In this document: positions 50,646 through 60,112 of the stretch, piece by piece
Numbering within the stretch: the first letter of the stretch is position 1
How the letters are laid out: each line of letters opens with the position of its first letter
NCBI RefSeq assembly: GCF_017743935.1
Contig: NZ_JAGHRE010000001.1
Location: 665,683-729,682, forward strand
From: Tropicibacter sp. R16_0
GTDB lineage: Bacteria > Pseudomonadota > Alphaproteobacteria > Rhodobacterales > Rhodobacteraceae
Direction: 5' to 3'
DNA length: 64,000 nucleotides
Program-made: the position numbers and the translations under genes
Notes under the pieces: model-generated
The model's input: the letters and a program-made list of their open reading frames with translations, nothing else
Told to the model about the DNA's origin: nothing
Database searches by the model: none

Positions 50646-51520
50646 GGGGTCAAGAGCCAGTCGCGCAGCAGGATCGCGCGTTCATTGGCTGAAGCGTGGG
50701 TTTTGATGTAGAAATCCAGGGGCGCGGCGATGTCCTGCGGCAGCAACGGCACCAGCGCGCCCGACTGCACCAGTGGTGCGGTCAGCGCGTTCCAGCCAAG
50801 GACCACCCCCATGTCATCCTGCGCCGCCTGCAAAGCAATGGTATAGTTGTTGACCCGCAGCCCTTCGCCGATGGGGCCATCATAATCCAGAGCCGCGCAC
50901 CAGGTGCGCCAGTCCGTCCAACGCTCGTCCGATGCGTTAAGGTGGATCAAGGGGAGATGGGCTAGATCCGCTAATGCGTCTACGGCGTGCTCAGCGGCGA
51001 ACGCGGGGCTGGCGAGCGCGGCGATCCGATCGCGAAACAGCGGGCGGCAATCGCCGTTGTCACGGGTCATGTCGCCATAGTGGATGCTCAGATTGCACCC
51101 CGTCTGTGCATGATCCGTGTCCGAGACGTTCTGGGTCACGGCGATGTTGCCGTGCCGTTTCCAGAATCGGGCCAATCGGGGTGTTAGCCACAAGGATGAG
51201 ACCGCTGTTGTCGCCCCTATGGTCACCGCGCGCGTCTGGCTGTCCTGTCGCAGTTGCGTGACCATCGTTGAAATCTGTTCAAAACCACGTTGCAGCGTCA
51301 GTTGAAGCATCTGCCCGGTTTCAGACAGTTCCACCCCGCGTTGGTGGCGGTGGAACAGCTGTTGGCCCAACTCGGCCTCAAGCGCCTTGACCTGATGGCT
51401 GATGGCGGCCGGGGTCACGTTCAGCTCTTGGGCGGCGGATTTGAAGCTTTCGTGCCGGGCGGCGGCCTCGAAACTGGAGAGCGCGCTGAGCGGGGGCAGA
51501 TCATAGGGGCGTTTTGGCAT
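50633..51520 (-). CDS. LysR-family regulator, GcvA type
   Basis: This is a 295-residue regulator. The helix-turn-helix is at about 10-65 (FEAAARHESFKSAAQELNVTPAAISHQVKALE), the opening typical of GcvA-like proteins. The effector domain follows from about 90. It is divergent from the 2OG-Fe(II) oxygenase gene, with an inverted repeat CTCAA-G-TTGAG between them, and probably controls it. Confidence 0.88.
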   Translation of the reverse strand: MPKRPYDLPPLSALSSFEAAARHESFKSAAQELNVTPAAISHQVKALEAELGQQLFHRHQRGVELSETGQMLQLTLQRGFEQISTMVTQLRQDSQTRAVTIGATTAVSSLWLTPRLARFWKRHGNIAVTQNVSDTDHAQTGCNLSIHYGDMTRDNGDCRPLFRDRIAALASPAFAAEHAVDALADLAHLPLIHLNASDERWTDWRTWCAALDYDGPIGEGLRVNNYTIALQAAQDDMGVVLGWNALTAPLVQSGALVPLLPQDIAAPLDFYIKTHASANERAILLRDWLLTPQAL

Positions 51521-51583
51521 CGCCGTGCTTTCCCAATGTGATGAAGATGCGGGCTATTGTTGCATATGGCTTACTTCAGCTAA

Positions 51584-51594
51584 CTCAAGTTGAG
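51584..51594. promoter_or_regulatory. Inverted repeat between LysR and oxygenase genes
   Basis: CTCAA (51584-51588), one base, then TTGAG (51590-51594), in an AT-rich stretch 66 bp before the oxygenase start and 64 bp from the LysR start. It is a candidate LysR binding core. Confidence 0.5.
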
Positions 51595-51660
51595 AATTTT
51601 CGCAATTGTCATGTGAAGGCTTCTTCGTGTTTCTGGCGCCACATGAATGGAGGAACCCCC

Positions 51661-52662
51661 ATGTCTGACGCCGCCTTGGCCCAACTTGACGACAGCCTGC
51701 GCGCCGCGCGCCAATCCTTTGATCGTATCCCGGTGATCGACGTTGCCCCCCTTGTGGATGGCCGCGATCCGGCGCGGGTCGCAAAAGAGATCCGATGGGC
51801 GCTGTCCAATGTGGGCTTCATGTACGTCAAGAACCACGGCGTTGCGGCCCAGACGGTAGAGGCAGCTTTTGCCCAGACCCGGGCGTTCTTTGATCTCCCG
51901 CTCGAGGAAAAGATGAAGCTGCATATCGGCAACTCGGGCGTTGCGATGCGGGGGTACATCGAGGTGTTTGGCGAAAACACCGACCCGGCCAAGACCAAGG
52001 ATCTGAAGGAATGCTTTGACCTCGGCCCGGAAACACCCGGGGTCGACGTTCCGTTTTTTGGCGCCAACCAGTGGCCCGAGGCGCTGCCCGAGTTCCGCGC
52101 GGCGGTTTACGGCTATCATGAAGAGATGAAACGGCTGGCGGCGATCCTGTTGCGCGGGATCGCACAGAGCCTGGACCTGGCGCCCGAATTTTTCGAAGCC
52201 AAAATGCGCGATCCGATCAGCATCCAACGTTTGCTGCATTACCCGCCCCAAACCGGCAAGATCGACGAGAGCGTCATGGGGATTGGGGCGCATACCGATT
52301 ACGGCAACCTGACCATTCTGGCCCAGGATGACGTGGGTGGGTTGCAGGTGATGAACCGCGATGGCGCTTGGGTCGAAGGGCCGCCGATCCCCGGAACCTT
52401 TGTGATCAACATCGGCGATCTGGTGCAGCGTCTGACGAACGATGTCTATCTGGCGAACCTGCACCGCGTGGTGAACACCAGCGGGCGCGAGCGCTATTCG
52501 ATCCCGTTTTTCATCGATGCCGACTACGAGGCCGAATTTGCCCCCTTGCCGGGATGTGTCAGCGCAGCCAATCCGGCGCGATATGAGGCGGTGACATGCG
52601 GACGGCACAAGTTCGGGCGCTTTGTTGACAGCTTTCCACATCTGGCGGCGCAACACGGCTAG
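51661..52662 (+). CDS. 2-oxoglutarate/Fe(II) dioxygenase, IPNS family
   Basis: This is a 333-residue non-heme iron oxygenase. The iron ligands are HTD in GAHTDYGNLTIL and the distal His in LHRVVN, and the oxoglutarate-binding Arg-x-Ser is RYS in GRERYSIPFF. The N-terminal IPVIDVAPL opening is usual for the isopenicillin N synthase-like family. The ATG at 51661 has GGAGGAA upstream and replaces the longer frame from 51514. The substrate is unknown; control by the divergent LysR is likely. Confidence 0.89.
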   Translation: MSDAALAQLDDSLRAARQSFDRIPVIDVAPLVDGRDPARVAKEIRWALSNVGFMYVKNHGVAAQTVEAAFAQTRAFFDLPLEEKMKLHIGNSGVAMRGYIEVFGENTDPAKTKDLKECFDLGPETPGVDVPFFGANQWPEALPEFRAAVYGYHEEMKRLAAILLRGIAQSLDLAPEFFEAKMRDPISIQRLLHYPPQTGKIDESVMGIGAHTDYGNLTILAQDDVGGLQVMNRDGAWVEGPPIPGTFVINIGDLVQRLTNDVYLANLHRVVNTSGRERYSIPFFIDADYEAEFAPLPGCVSAANPARYEAVTCGRHKFGRFVDSFPHLAAQHG

Positions 52663-52745
52663 GGGGCGCTCCCGCCCTCGCAGCATGCCCTGACGGGCCC
52701 TTGCTCAGTTGGGTCGGGCGCCTCGCCTGCGGCGAGGCGCGGCAC
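52663..52745. repeat. GC-rich intergenic repeat family A (diverged copy)
   Basis: The ends GGGGCGCTCCCGCCC and GTTGGGTCGGGCGCCTCGCC match the reverse complement of the 4541-4626 element, but the middle differs. GCGCCTCGCC and GGCGAGGCGC form a strong hairpin at the right end. It lies right after the oxygenase stop. Confidence 0.6.
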
Positions 52746-52778
52746 CGCAGAACGCTGGCCAGTGATCTTGTGATACGG

Positions 52779-53645
52779 TCAAGGGGTGATGAGACCCGCA
52801 GCGCGCGCCTCGGCCTCGGTCAGATACCACAGGCCGGTGCTGGGTATGGTGAACATGGCGTTCAGAAAGGACGGCTGCACGCCTTGGGCCTCGAACAAGG
52901 CGCGGTCCTTGTCCTGTTCCTGTTGCAGATCGATCTGCGGCAGGGCGGTGTCAAAGTTCAGCGCATATTGGTGAAACCCAAGGCGCGCGCCGGGGGCCAA
53001 AGAGCGGTTTTGACCTGCCACAAAGGGCAGGGTGCAGGCCGAAGTGCAGTCACCGACGGCGTGGGTGCTCAGCCCGCGATCCCGGATCAATTTGGCAAAG
53101 CCGCGCGCCTCGTAGATGTGGCCGCCGGGGCTGTGGAGGGTCACGTGTGCCAACTGCGGCGCTGCATCGGCGAGGGCCGTCGCGCGGCGGGTCAGGCCAA
53201 AGGTGATCGCCCCTTGGAACATCAGCGTGGTGCCGTCTTGCGACAGCTCCAGCTGGTAGGTGGCGGCATGTTCGCGGTCCATCCGGTCGGTAAACAGCTC
53301 TTCTTCCGGTGGGGCATGGGTGTCGAGCGCCAGTCCCCACCACATGGCAATGCCCAAACCGGCGGCCACCAGCAGGGCCAGTTGACCACCCCAGACGGCG
53401 GCCAGTCCGCCGTGAGCAATCACATGGGCGTCGGCGCTGCGTTGAAAGAGGACAACTTGCCAGCCAAAAACCACGATATCCGTCGCCAACAGCGGGTAAA
53501 GGACCAGAGCAGGCATCGTCAGAGAAGATCCCAGCAGGGCCAGAGCCCCCAGGATCAGCGCGCGCGGCAGCGCGATCCACAGCCAGAAGACGTGGGGCAG
53601 GCGAGCAGAGGCCGGATCGATGCGCATGGGGCCAACCATGCGCAT
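52779..53645 (-). CDS. Membrane protein with ClpP-like protease domain
   Basis: This 288-residue protein has an N-terminal part with about three hydrophobic segments (about 18-110). The C-terminal domain has a ClpP/crotonase-like fold: LHSPGGHIYEARGFAKLI (oxyanion loop), CTSAC (candidate catalytic Ser), and GFHQY (candidate His). Cys residues flank the Ser, which could form a periplasmic disulfide. Family members of this type are largely uncharacterised. The start may be 53645 or the ATG at 53627. Confidence 0.75.
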   Translation of the reverse strand: MRMVGPMRIDPASARLPHVFWLWIALPRALILGALALLGSSLTMPALVLYPLLATDIVVFGWQVVLFQRSADAHVIAHGGLAAVWGGQLALLVAAGLGIAMWWGLALDTHAPPEEELFTDRMDREHAATYQLELSQDGTTLMFQGAITFGLTRRATALADAAPQLAHVTLHSPGGHIYEARGFAKLIRDRGLSTHAVGDCTSACTLPFVAGQNRSLAPGARLGFHQYALNFDTALPQIDLQQEQDKDRALFEAQGVQPSFLNAMFTIPSTGLWYLTEAEARAAGLITP

Positions 53646-53660
53646 GACCTGAGCCCCGGA

Positions 53661-54353
53661 TCAATCGCAGATGGTCAGAATCTCGTCCAAGGGTTTCTTC
53701 ATCTTGGCCACTTCGGGCACGGTTGCATCCTCGGCTGGGTGGCCGACGGCGATGATCATCGTGGGCTTTTCCGAGGCTGGGCGGTCGAGCGCCTCATTCA
53801 GAAACCGCATCGGGTTGGGGGTGTGAGTCAGCGTGCAGAGGCCTGCGTGATGCAGGGCGGCGAGCAGAAAGCCGGTGGCGATGTTGACGCTTTCGGGGAC
53901 GTAGTAGTTCTTGAACCGGGTGCCGTCCTCGAACTGGCCCCAGCGTTGGGCAAACACCACGATCAGCCAGGGCGCGACGGTCAGATGCTCCTTGACCGCG
54001 TCCGTCCCGATGGGTTCCAGCGCCTTGATCCATTCGTCGCCTGCGCCGCCCGCATAAAAGCGGCGCTCTTCTTCCTCGGCCTCTTCGCGAATACGTTGTT
54101 TCAGGGCGGGGTTCTTTATTGCCACAAAGTGCCAAGGCTGGTGATTGGCGCCTGAGGGCGCGGTGCCTGCGGTGCGAATGCAATCCTCTATCACCTGTTG
54201 CGGCACGGGCCGGTCCGAATAGTCGCGCACCGTGTGGCGCTTGCGCATGACCTCGTGGAACGCCTGGGCGGCGGCGCGCATCTCGTCATCGCTCAGGTCG
54301 GCGCGGTCGGGCAGAGGCAGGGTGGTATAGGTCAGGTCTTCGCGGGCAAACAT
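53661..54353 (-). CDS. Nitroreductase-family flavoprotein
   Basis: This 230-residue FMN enzyme has the nitroreductase opening VMRKRHTVRDYSDRPVP and the FMN-binding APSGANHQPWHFVAIKN. The C-terminal AVGHPAEDA is also conserved. The ATG at 54353 follows AAGGATTCC; the longer frame to 54578 has no homology-like sequence. It reduces nitro or quinone-like substrates with NAD(P)H. A role in dehalogenation (IYD-like) cannot be excluded. Confidence 0.88.
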   Translation of the reverse strand: MFAREDLTYTTLPLPDRADLSDDEMRAAAQAFHEVMRKRHTVRDYSDRPVPQQVIEDCIRTAGTAPSGANHQPWHFVAIKNPALKQRIREEAEEEERRFYAGGAGDEWIKALEPIGTDAVKEHLTVAPWLIVVFAQRWGQFEDGTRFKNYYVPESVNIATGFLLAALHHAGLCTLTHTPNPMRFLNEALDRPASEKPTMIIAVGHPAEDATVPEVAKMKKPLDEILTICD

Positions 54354-54391
54354 TTGGAATCCTTCATGTGTTGCCCCTTTATTGGCCGCAC

Positions 54392-55276
54392 TCAGTCGGG
54401 GATCAACCCTTTGGTCGCGGCCTGTTTGACCGCTTTGGTGACCGGCTCCAGGGCGGGGGCCATGATGCGGCTGACCTGCCAGGTCAACGGCACATCCAGC
54501 GGTGTCTTGGGGATCAGGGGGGTCAAGCGGCCATTGCGGATCGGGCCACGCACCAGCTGCACCGGGTTCATGCCCCATCCCATGCTATGGCGCGCTGCGT
54601 CCACAAAAGCCTGTGTTGACGGCAAGAAATGGGTGGGAGGAGAGATGCGGGTGTCAAAATTGTCCTGCAGCCAGGCCCGTTGCAGCCCGTCCTTGGCATT
54701 GAACGTCAGGCAGGGAGCAACGGCCAAGGCCTTGGCGGTGACGCCTTCGGGAAACCATTGGTCCATGAAGGACGGGCTGGCAGTCGCGATATAGCGCAGC
54801 GCGCCAATCGGGTGCATGTCGCAACCGGTGACCGGCTTGGTGGATGCGGTGATGGCTGCGCTGACCTCTCCCCGCCTGAGCCAGTCGGCAGAATGGTCTT
54901 GATCGTCAATCACCAGATCAAACAGGACATCCGGTACGGCCGCCATGGCGTTGACAAACCAGGTCGCAAGGCTGTCGGCATTGACGGCGATGCGCAGGCG
55001 CGCAGGCCCGGGGGCTGCATCGAGAGACAGCTCGCGGCTGACCTGAGCCTCAAGGATGCCGACATCCTCGGCATGCTTGGCCAGACGAATGCCCGCAGGC
55101 GTGCCCGTGCAGGGCGTGCCGCGGTTGATCAGCGAGGTGCCAAGGCGATCCTCAAGCGCCTTGATCCGTTGCGAAATGGCCGATGGCGTCACCGACAGAT
55201 CGGCGGCGGCGGCCTCAAAGCTCCCTCGGCTGAGGATGGCAGACAGGGCGGCAAGGTGCTGTGGGTCAAATTGCAT
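54392..55276 (-). CDS. ArgP/LysG-type LysR regulator
   Basis: This 294-residue protein opens MQFDPQHLAALSAILSRGSFEAAAADLSVTPSAISQRIKALE, a match to ArgP/LysG. These regulators sense lysine or arginine and activate the exporter gene opposite. Here a LysE/ArgO exporter gene is divergent, 91 bp away, as in LysG-LysE systems. The gap holds two inverted repeats. Confidence 0.9.
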   Translation of the reverse strand: MQFDPQHLAALSAILSRGSFEAAAADLSVTPSAISQRIKALEDRLGTSLINRGTPCTGTPAGIRLAKHAEDVGILEAQVSRELSLDAAPGPARLRIAVNADSLATWFVNAMAAVPDVLFDLVIDDQDHSADWLRRGEVSAAITASTKPVTGCDMHPIGALRYIATASPSFMDQWFPEGVTAKALAVAPCLTFNAKDGLQRAWLQDNFDTRISPPTHFLPSTQAFVDAARHSMGWGMNPVQLVRGPIRNGRLTPLIPKTPLDVPLTWQVSRIMAPALEPVTKAVKQAATKGLIPD

Positions 55277-55283
55277 TAGCTGT

Positions 55284-55336
55284 GCTTATCTAAGCTGAGT
55301 ATCTTTAACTAGACTACGCAACGCGCGGCCTCTAGT
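55284..55336. promoter_or_regulatory. Inverted repeats in the lysG-lysE gap
   Basis: GCTTA-TC-TAAGC at 55284-55295, then ACTAGA (55308-55313) and its inverse TCTAGT (55331-55336). They lie in the divergent gap and may be the ArgP-type binding site. Confidence 0.5.
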
Positions 55337-55367
55337 CAAACCGGGCAGTCGAACAACAGGAGCCTTC

Positions 55368-55967
55368 ATGCTGACGTCATTTTTCCCCGGCTTTGCCCTT
55401 GGTTTCAGCCTGATTCTGGCGATCGGCGCGCAAAATGCCTTTGTTCTGCGTCAGGGGCTGCGACGCGAGCATGTCTTTGCGGTGTGCCTGACCTGTGCTG
55501 TGTCGGATGCGGTGCTGATTGCAGCTGGGGTCTATGGCATGGGTTCCTTGGCGCAGGCGGTGCCCTGGTTCGAACCCGCGATGCGCTATGGCGGGGCGCT
55601 GTTTTTGCTGTGCTACGGCGCGATGAGCTTTCGGTCGGCCTGGCGGGGCGGGGCGAGTATGGACATGAGCGGCGAACGGGTCAGCGGGTTGACCGCGACC
55701 TTGGCGACGGTGCTGGCGTTTACCTGGCTCAACCCGCATGTCTATCTGGATACGGTTGTGCTCGTGGGCTCGATCTCGGCCCAATACGATGACCGGGTGA
55801 GCTTTGCCTTGGGGGCGATGCTGGCGAGTTTTGTGTTTTTCTTTTCACTGGGATACGGCGCGCGGGCCCTGGGGCCGCTGTTTGCCTGGCCGCGCGCCTG
55901 GCAAGTGCTGGATGCGGGTATCGGCGTCGTAATGTGGGGAATTGCCCTAAAACTTGTTGCGATGTGA
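55368..55967 (+). CDS. LysE/ArgO-family amino acid exporter
   Basis: This is a 199-residue inner-membrane exporter with about six membrane segments. Family marks are GFSLILAIGAQNAFVLRQGL and FTWLNPHVYLDTVVLVG. Members export lysine, arginine or their analogues and protect against excess amino acids or canavanine. The regulator is the divergent ArgP/LysG-type gene. Confidence 0.92.
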   Translation: MLTSFFPGFALGFSLILAIGAQNAFVLRQGLRREHVFAVCLTCAVSDAVLIAAGVYGMGSLAQAVPWFEPAMRYGGALFLLCYGAMSFRSAWRGGASMDMSGERVSGLTATLATVLAFTWLNPHVYLDTVVLVGSISAQYDDRVSFALGAMLASFVFFFSLGYGARALGPLFAWPRAWQVLDAGIGVVMWGIALKLVAM

Positions 55968-56006
55968 AGGGTTGCCCCTGCCTGTGAATGGGTGTTCAAG
56001 GGGCGT

Positions 56007-56921
56007 ATGAGCCAAGCCAACGCGACCGCCACCCAACGCCCGATTGCCGGTATCCTGTGGATGCTGGCGGCAGGGCTTTCGTTTGTGGTCATGACTGCGC
56101 TGGTGAAATCCATGGGCTCGACCATGCATCCCACCCAGTCGGCCTTTTTGCGGTATCTGTTGGGGCTGGTGTTCTTTGTGCCAGCACTTGGCACGCTGAT
56201 CCGAACACGATTGACCGGACGCCAATGGGGGTTGTTCACCTTGCGGGGCGCGATCCACAGCGCGGCGGTCATGCTGTGGTTCTTTGCCATGACGCAGATC
56301 CCCTTGGCCGAGGTCACGGCGATGAACTATCTCACGCCGGTCTACGTTACCATCGGGGCCGCGCTGTTTCTGGGCGAGACGATGGCGGCACGCCGGATCA
56401 CGGCAATCATTGTGGCCCTAATCGGGGCGATGATCATCCTGCGTCCCGGATTTCGCGAGATCAGCCCCGGTCACCTGGCGATGCTGGGCACGACGCTGTG
56501 CATGGGTATTTCCTATCTGATGGTCAAAATGCTGGTCGAAGAAATCAGCCCGGTGGTCGTTGTCGCCATGATGTCGATTTTTGTCACCATCGGCATTGCG
56601 CCCTTTGCCATCGCCGTCTGGGTGACGCCGACCTTGCCGCAACTTGGCATTCTCTTTGCTATCGCCTCATTTGCGACGGGTGGGCATTACTTCATGACCC
56701 TGGCGATGCAGGCCGCGCCGGTGGCCGTGACGCAGCCTGTGACCTTTCTGCAGCTGATCTGGGCCACACTGCTTGGCGCGCTGGTCTTTGACGAAGGCGT
56801 CGATTTCTGGGTTGTCCTGGGGGGCACGCTGATCCTGGGCGCCATCAGCTTCATCACCTGGCGCGAGGCGGTGCTGAAGCGTCGTGAAATCACACCCAAC
56901 CCGAACACGCCCAAACTCTGA
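56007..56921 (+). CDS. EamA/DMT-family transporter
   Basis: This is a 304-residue inner-membrane protein with ten hydrophobic segments in two halves. It opens GILWMLAAGLSFVVMTALVKSMG; the second half opens GTTLCMGISYLMVKMLVEE. The ATG at 56007 has AAGGGGCG upstream. It lies 39 bp after the LysE gene on the same strand and may be cotranscribed. The substrate is unknown. Confidence 0.88.
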   Translation: MSQANATATQRPIAGILWMLAAGLSFVVMTALVKSMGSTMHPTQSAFLRYLLGLVFFVPALGTLIRTRLTGRQWGLFTLRGAIHSAAVMLWFFAMTQIPLAEVTAMNYLTPVYVTIGAALFLGETMAARRITAIIVALIGAMIILRPGFREISPGHLAMLGTTLCMGISYLMVKMLVEEISPVVVVAMMSIFVTIGIAPFAIAVWVTPTLPQLGILFAIASFATGGHYFMTLAMQAAPVAVTQPVTFLQLIWATLLGALVFDEGVDFWVVLGGTLILGAISFITWREAVLKRREITPNPNTPKL

Positions 56922-56960
56922 CGCTTGTCAGGGCAACGCTCCTGCTCCTAGGGTGGCGGC

Positions 56961-57959
56961 ATGAGGTTGCGCGCGTTCTCTTTAGGCCTTGGTCTGATGG
57001 CATCCGGCCCTGCCGCGGCGGGGCTGGCGGTGTGCAATGACACTGCCGTTCTGCACTCTGTCGCCATTGGCTATCGTGGCGACGATGGCTGGGTGTCGCA
57101 GGGGTGGTGGAACATCGAGCCGGACCAATGCGCGACCGTCCTGGCCGGGGATCTGGTCAACCGCTACTACTATCTGATGGCCCAGGCAGATGGGTGGACC
57201 TTCGATCATGAGGGGATCGGCTTTTGCATACTGGCCGACGTGTTCGACATTACCGGCGATCAGGAGTGTGACGGGCGCGGCTATGGCAATGGGCAGTTTC
57301 TGGAACTCGACACCGGCAAGACGGAAAAGGACCACGTGACCTATCTGGCCGCCGTGTCCCGGCCCGCGGCCCCAAGCGAACCGGCCTTTGTGCCACCGGG
57401 AAAATATGGTGAGCCTTACAGTGCGGCTGGCAATTTCCAATCCTGCACAACCGAGAGCGGGCAAATGGTGTGCAGCCTGTTTGCGGATGGTGTGCAGGTG
57501 TTCTTTCGCCAGGACGGTCGCGAGGGAGAGGAGGCCTTTGCCTTTGTCGACCGCTTTCGCCCCGGCAGCCCCGTGATCGTGCATGGTGATCTTGAAGCGG
57601 TTCATGACAGCACCGCCGATCTGGTGCCCTACAAGCTGTTTGCGCGCGGGTGGGAGGAGGCCGACGACCTGCTGCAGGACATGCAGGGCAAATGGCAATC
57701 GCGAGACGATGCTGCGGCGGGGCTGGTGCTGGACGGTTCGCTGCTGGACCTGACTTATGACGGCCAAACCCAGGACAGCGGGTCAATTCGCGTCAGCTCC
57801 ACATGCAATGACTATTCCGAAGGTGGGCCATATCTGATTCTGCAATCCGATGGCGACTCGGCAGCGACCTGCTATGGTGATCTGCAGGTCGATGGACCAT
57901 TCCTGAACATGACCCACTTGCCGCGCGGAAATGTCCTGCGATACCAGCGGGTAGACTGA
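56961..57959 (+). CDS. Exported DUF1036-containing protein
   Basis: This 332-residue protein has a signal peptide (about 1-20, cleaved near AAA-G). The DUF1036 domain follows (about 21-135: VCNDTAVLHSVAIGYRGDDGWVSQGWWNI, then CATVLAG, and C pairs). The rest, about 200 residues, has four more Cys and no recognised domain. A periplasmic role is likely. The function is unknown. Confidence 0.8.
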   Translation: MRLRAFSLGLGLMASGPAAAGLAVCNDTAVLHSVAIGYRGDDGWVSQGWWNIEPDQCATVLAGDLVNRYYYLMAQADGWTFDHEGIGFCILADVFDITGDQECDGRGYGNGQFLELDTGKTEKDHVTYLAAVSRPAAPSEPAFVPPGKYGEPYSAAGNFQSCTTESGQMVCSLFADGVQVFFRQDGREGEEAFAFVDRFRPGSPVIVHGDLEAVHDSTADLVPYKLFARGWEEADDLLQDMQGKWQSRDDAAAGLVLDGSLLDLTYDGQTQDSGSIRVSSTCNDYSEGGPYLILQSDGDSAATCYGDLQVDGPFLNMTHLPRGNVLRYQRVD

Positions 57960-57973
57960 CCTGCGGGTTCTTG

Positions 57974-57987
57974 ATTGACGAGTCAAT
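57974..57987. promoter_or_regulatory. Candidate BetI operator
   Basis: A perfect inverted repeat ATTGAC-GA-GTCAAT lies 44 bp before betI. BetI is a choline-responsive repressor that binds a site like this in its own promoter region. Confidence 0.65.
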
Positions 57988-58030
57988 AAAAAGCGCCTAG
58001 CGTTTCCTTCAGACAGCTGGAGACGCATGA

Positions 58031-58603
58031 ATGCCCAAAGTTGGAATGGAACCCATCCGCCGTGACGCCATCGTGCGCGCCACGATTGCCGAGCTTGGCG
58101 CCTCCAAGTCCCTGGACGTCACCGTCAGCCAGATCGCCAAACGCGCGGGCATGTCCAGCGCGCTGGCGCACCACTATTTTGGCGGCAAGGATCAGATTTT
58201 TCTGGCCGCTATGCGACGTATCCTGACGGATTTCGGCGCCGAGGCCCGCAGCGAGCTGAAAGCTGCCCCGCGTCACGAGCGGGCACAGGCCATCATCCGC
58301 GCCTGTTTTGCACAATCCTGCTTCACGCCGGATGTGATTGCGGCCTGGATGACGTTCTATGTTCTGGCCCAGACCAACGACGATGCGCTGCGCCTGTGGC
58401 AGATCTATCAGGCGCGCATTCGCTCGAACCTGGTCGATGCCCTGCGCCCCTTGCTGGCGGACCCGGTTGAGGGCGCCGAAAACATGATTGCCTTGATTGA
58501 CGGTCTTTATATCCGCGCCGCGCTCAGCGCCCCGGAAGAGCCGCAACTGGCCGTCAACCACGCCTTGCGCGTCCTGAACACCCTGATCGAGAGCGGAAAA
58601 TGA
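58031..58603 (+). CDS. betI: Choline-responsive repressor BetI
   Basis: BetI represses the bet genes until choline is present. The 190-residue protein begins MPKVGMEPIRRDAIVRATI and has the TetR-type helix-turn-helix (VSQIAKRAGMSSALAHHYFGGKD), all typical of BetI. The next gene starts within its stop (ATGA). An inverted repeat in the upstream gap is its likely operator. Confidence 0.94.
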   Translation: MPKVGMEPIRRDAIVRATIAELGASKSLDVTVSQIAKRAGMSSALAHHYFGGKDQIFLAAMRRILTDFGAEARSELKAAPRHERAQAIIRACFAQSCFTPDVIAAWMTFYVLAQTNDDALRLWQIYQARIRSNLVDALRPLLADPVEGAENMIALIDGLYIRAALSAPEEPQLAVNHALRVLNTLIESGK

Positions 58604-60108
58604 CAAACCCCAACATTCTGATCCTGATGGTGGATCAGCTCAACGGTACCCTCTTTCCTGATGGTCCCGCGGACTGGCTGCATGCCCCGAACCTGAAAAA
58701 GCTGGCGGAACGCTCAACCCGCTTTGCCAATGCCTATACCGCTTCGCCGCTTTGCGCGCCGGGCCGGGCGTCGTTCATGTCGGGTCAGCTGCCTTCGCGC
58801 ACCGGGGTCTATGACAACGCGGCCGAGTTCCGCAGTGACATTCCCACCTATGCCCACCACCTGCGCCGTGCGGGCTATTACACCTGCCTGTCGGGCAAGA
58901 TGCACTTTGTTGGCCCCGACCAGCTGCACGGGTTCGAAGACCGCCTGACCACCGACATCTACCCGGCTGACTTTGGCTGGACGCCGGATTACCGCAAGCC
59001 GGGCGAACGCATCGATTGGTGGTATCACAACATGGGGTCCGTTACCGGGGCCGGGGTCGCCGAGATCTCGAACCAGATGGAGTATGACGACGAGGTCGCC
59101 TATAACGCGACGGCCAAGCTCTATGATCTGGCGCGCGGCAATGATGACCGCCCCTGGTGCGTGACCGTCAGCTTCACCCACCCGCATGACCCTTATGTGG
59201 CGCGCAAGAAATACTGGGACCTGTACGAGGATTGCGAACATCTGCTGCCCGAGGTCCCGGCAATGGACTACGAGGATCACGATCCTCACGCCAAGCGTAT
59301 CTTTGATGCCAACGACTGGCGCAGCTTTGACATCACGGACGAGAACATCAAACGCTCGCGCCGGGCCTATTTCGCCAACATCTCCTACCTCGACGACAAG
59401 ATCGGCGAGATCCTGAACGTGCTGGAAAGCACCCGGCAAGAGGCGATCATCATGTTCGTCTCGGATCACGGCGACATGCTGGGCGAGCGCGGCTTGTGGT
59501 TCAAGATGAGCTTCTATGAAGGCTCCTCGCGCGTGCCACTGATGATCTCTGCGCCCGAGATGCCTGCGGGCAAGATCGACACGCCTGTGTCGACCATCGA
59601 CGTGACGCCCACCTTGGGCGCGTTGGCCGGTGTCGATATGGCCGAGATCGCGCCATGGACGGACGGTATGAACCTTGTGCCACTGGCGCAGGGGACCGAG
59701 CGGACGGAGCCTGTGGCCATCGAATACGCGGCCGAGGCGTCTTATGCGCCGCTGGTGTCGCTGCGCTATGGCCCGTGGAAATTCAACCGCTGCGCGCTGG
59801 ACCCCGATCAGCTGTTCAATCTCGACACTGATCCGCATGAGTTGACCAACCTGGCGGACGACCCGGCCCATGCGGGCACATTGGCCACCATCAAAGCCAA
59901 GTCCGAGGCCCGCTGGGACCTGGACCGTTTTGACGCCGATGTGCGCGCCAGCCAGGCCCGCCGTTGGGTGGTCTACGAGGCGCTGCGGCAGGGCGGGTAT
60001 TACCCCTGGGATTACCAGCCGCTGCAAAAGGCCTCGGAACGCTACATGCGCAACCACATGAACCTGGACAATCTGGAGGAAAGCCAACGCTTCCCGCGTG
60101 GCGAATAA
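58600..60108 (+). CDS. betC: Choline-sulfatase
   Basis: BetC hydrolyses choline-O-sulfate to choline and sulfate. The 502-residue protein has the sulfatase signature C52-A-P-G-R, whose Cys is converted to formylglycine, and metal Asp residues in the opening ILILMVDQLNG and in VSDHGDMLGERG. The C-terminal region (SQARRWVVYEALRQGGYYPWDYQP) is typical of BetC. Coupled to betI and followed by betA, this forms the standard choline-sulfate operon of rhizobia and Roseobacters. Confidence 0.95.
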   Translation: MTNPNILILMVDQLNGTLFPDGPADWLHAPNLKKLAERSTRFANAYTASPLCAPGRASFMSGQLPSRTGVYDNAAEFRSDIPTYAHHLRRAGYYTCLSGKMHFVGPDQLHGFEDRLTTDIYPADFGWTPDYRKPGERIDWWYHNMGSVTGAGVAEISNQMEYDDEVAYNATAKLYDLARGNDDRPWCVTVSFTHPHDPYVARKKYWDLYEDCEHLLPEVPAMDYEDHDPHAKRIFDANDWRSFDITDENIKRSRRAYFANISYLDDKIGEILNVLESTRQEAIIMFVSDHGDMLGERGLWFKMSFYEGSSRVPLMISAPEMPAGKIDTPVSTIDVTPTLGALAGVDMAEIAPWTDGMNLVPLAQGTERTEPVAIEYAAEASYAPLVSLRYGPWKFNRCALDPDQLFNLDTDPHELTNLADDPAHAGTLATIKAKSEARWDLDRFDADVRASQARRWVVYEALRQGGYYPWDYQPLQKASERYMRNHMNLDNLEESQRFPRGE

Positions 60109-60112
60109 CCCC

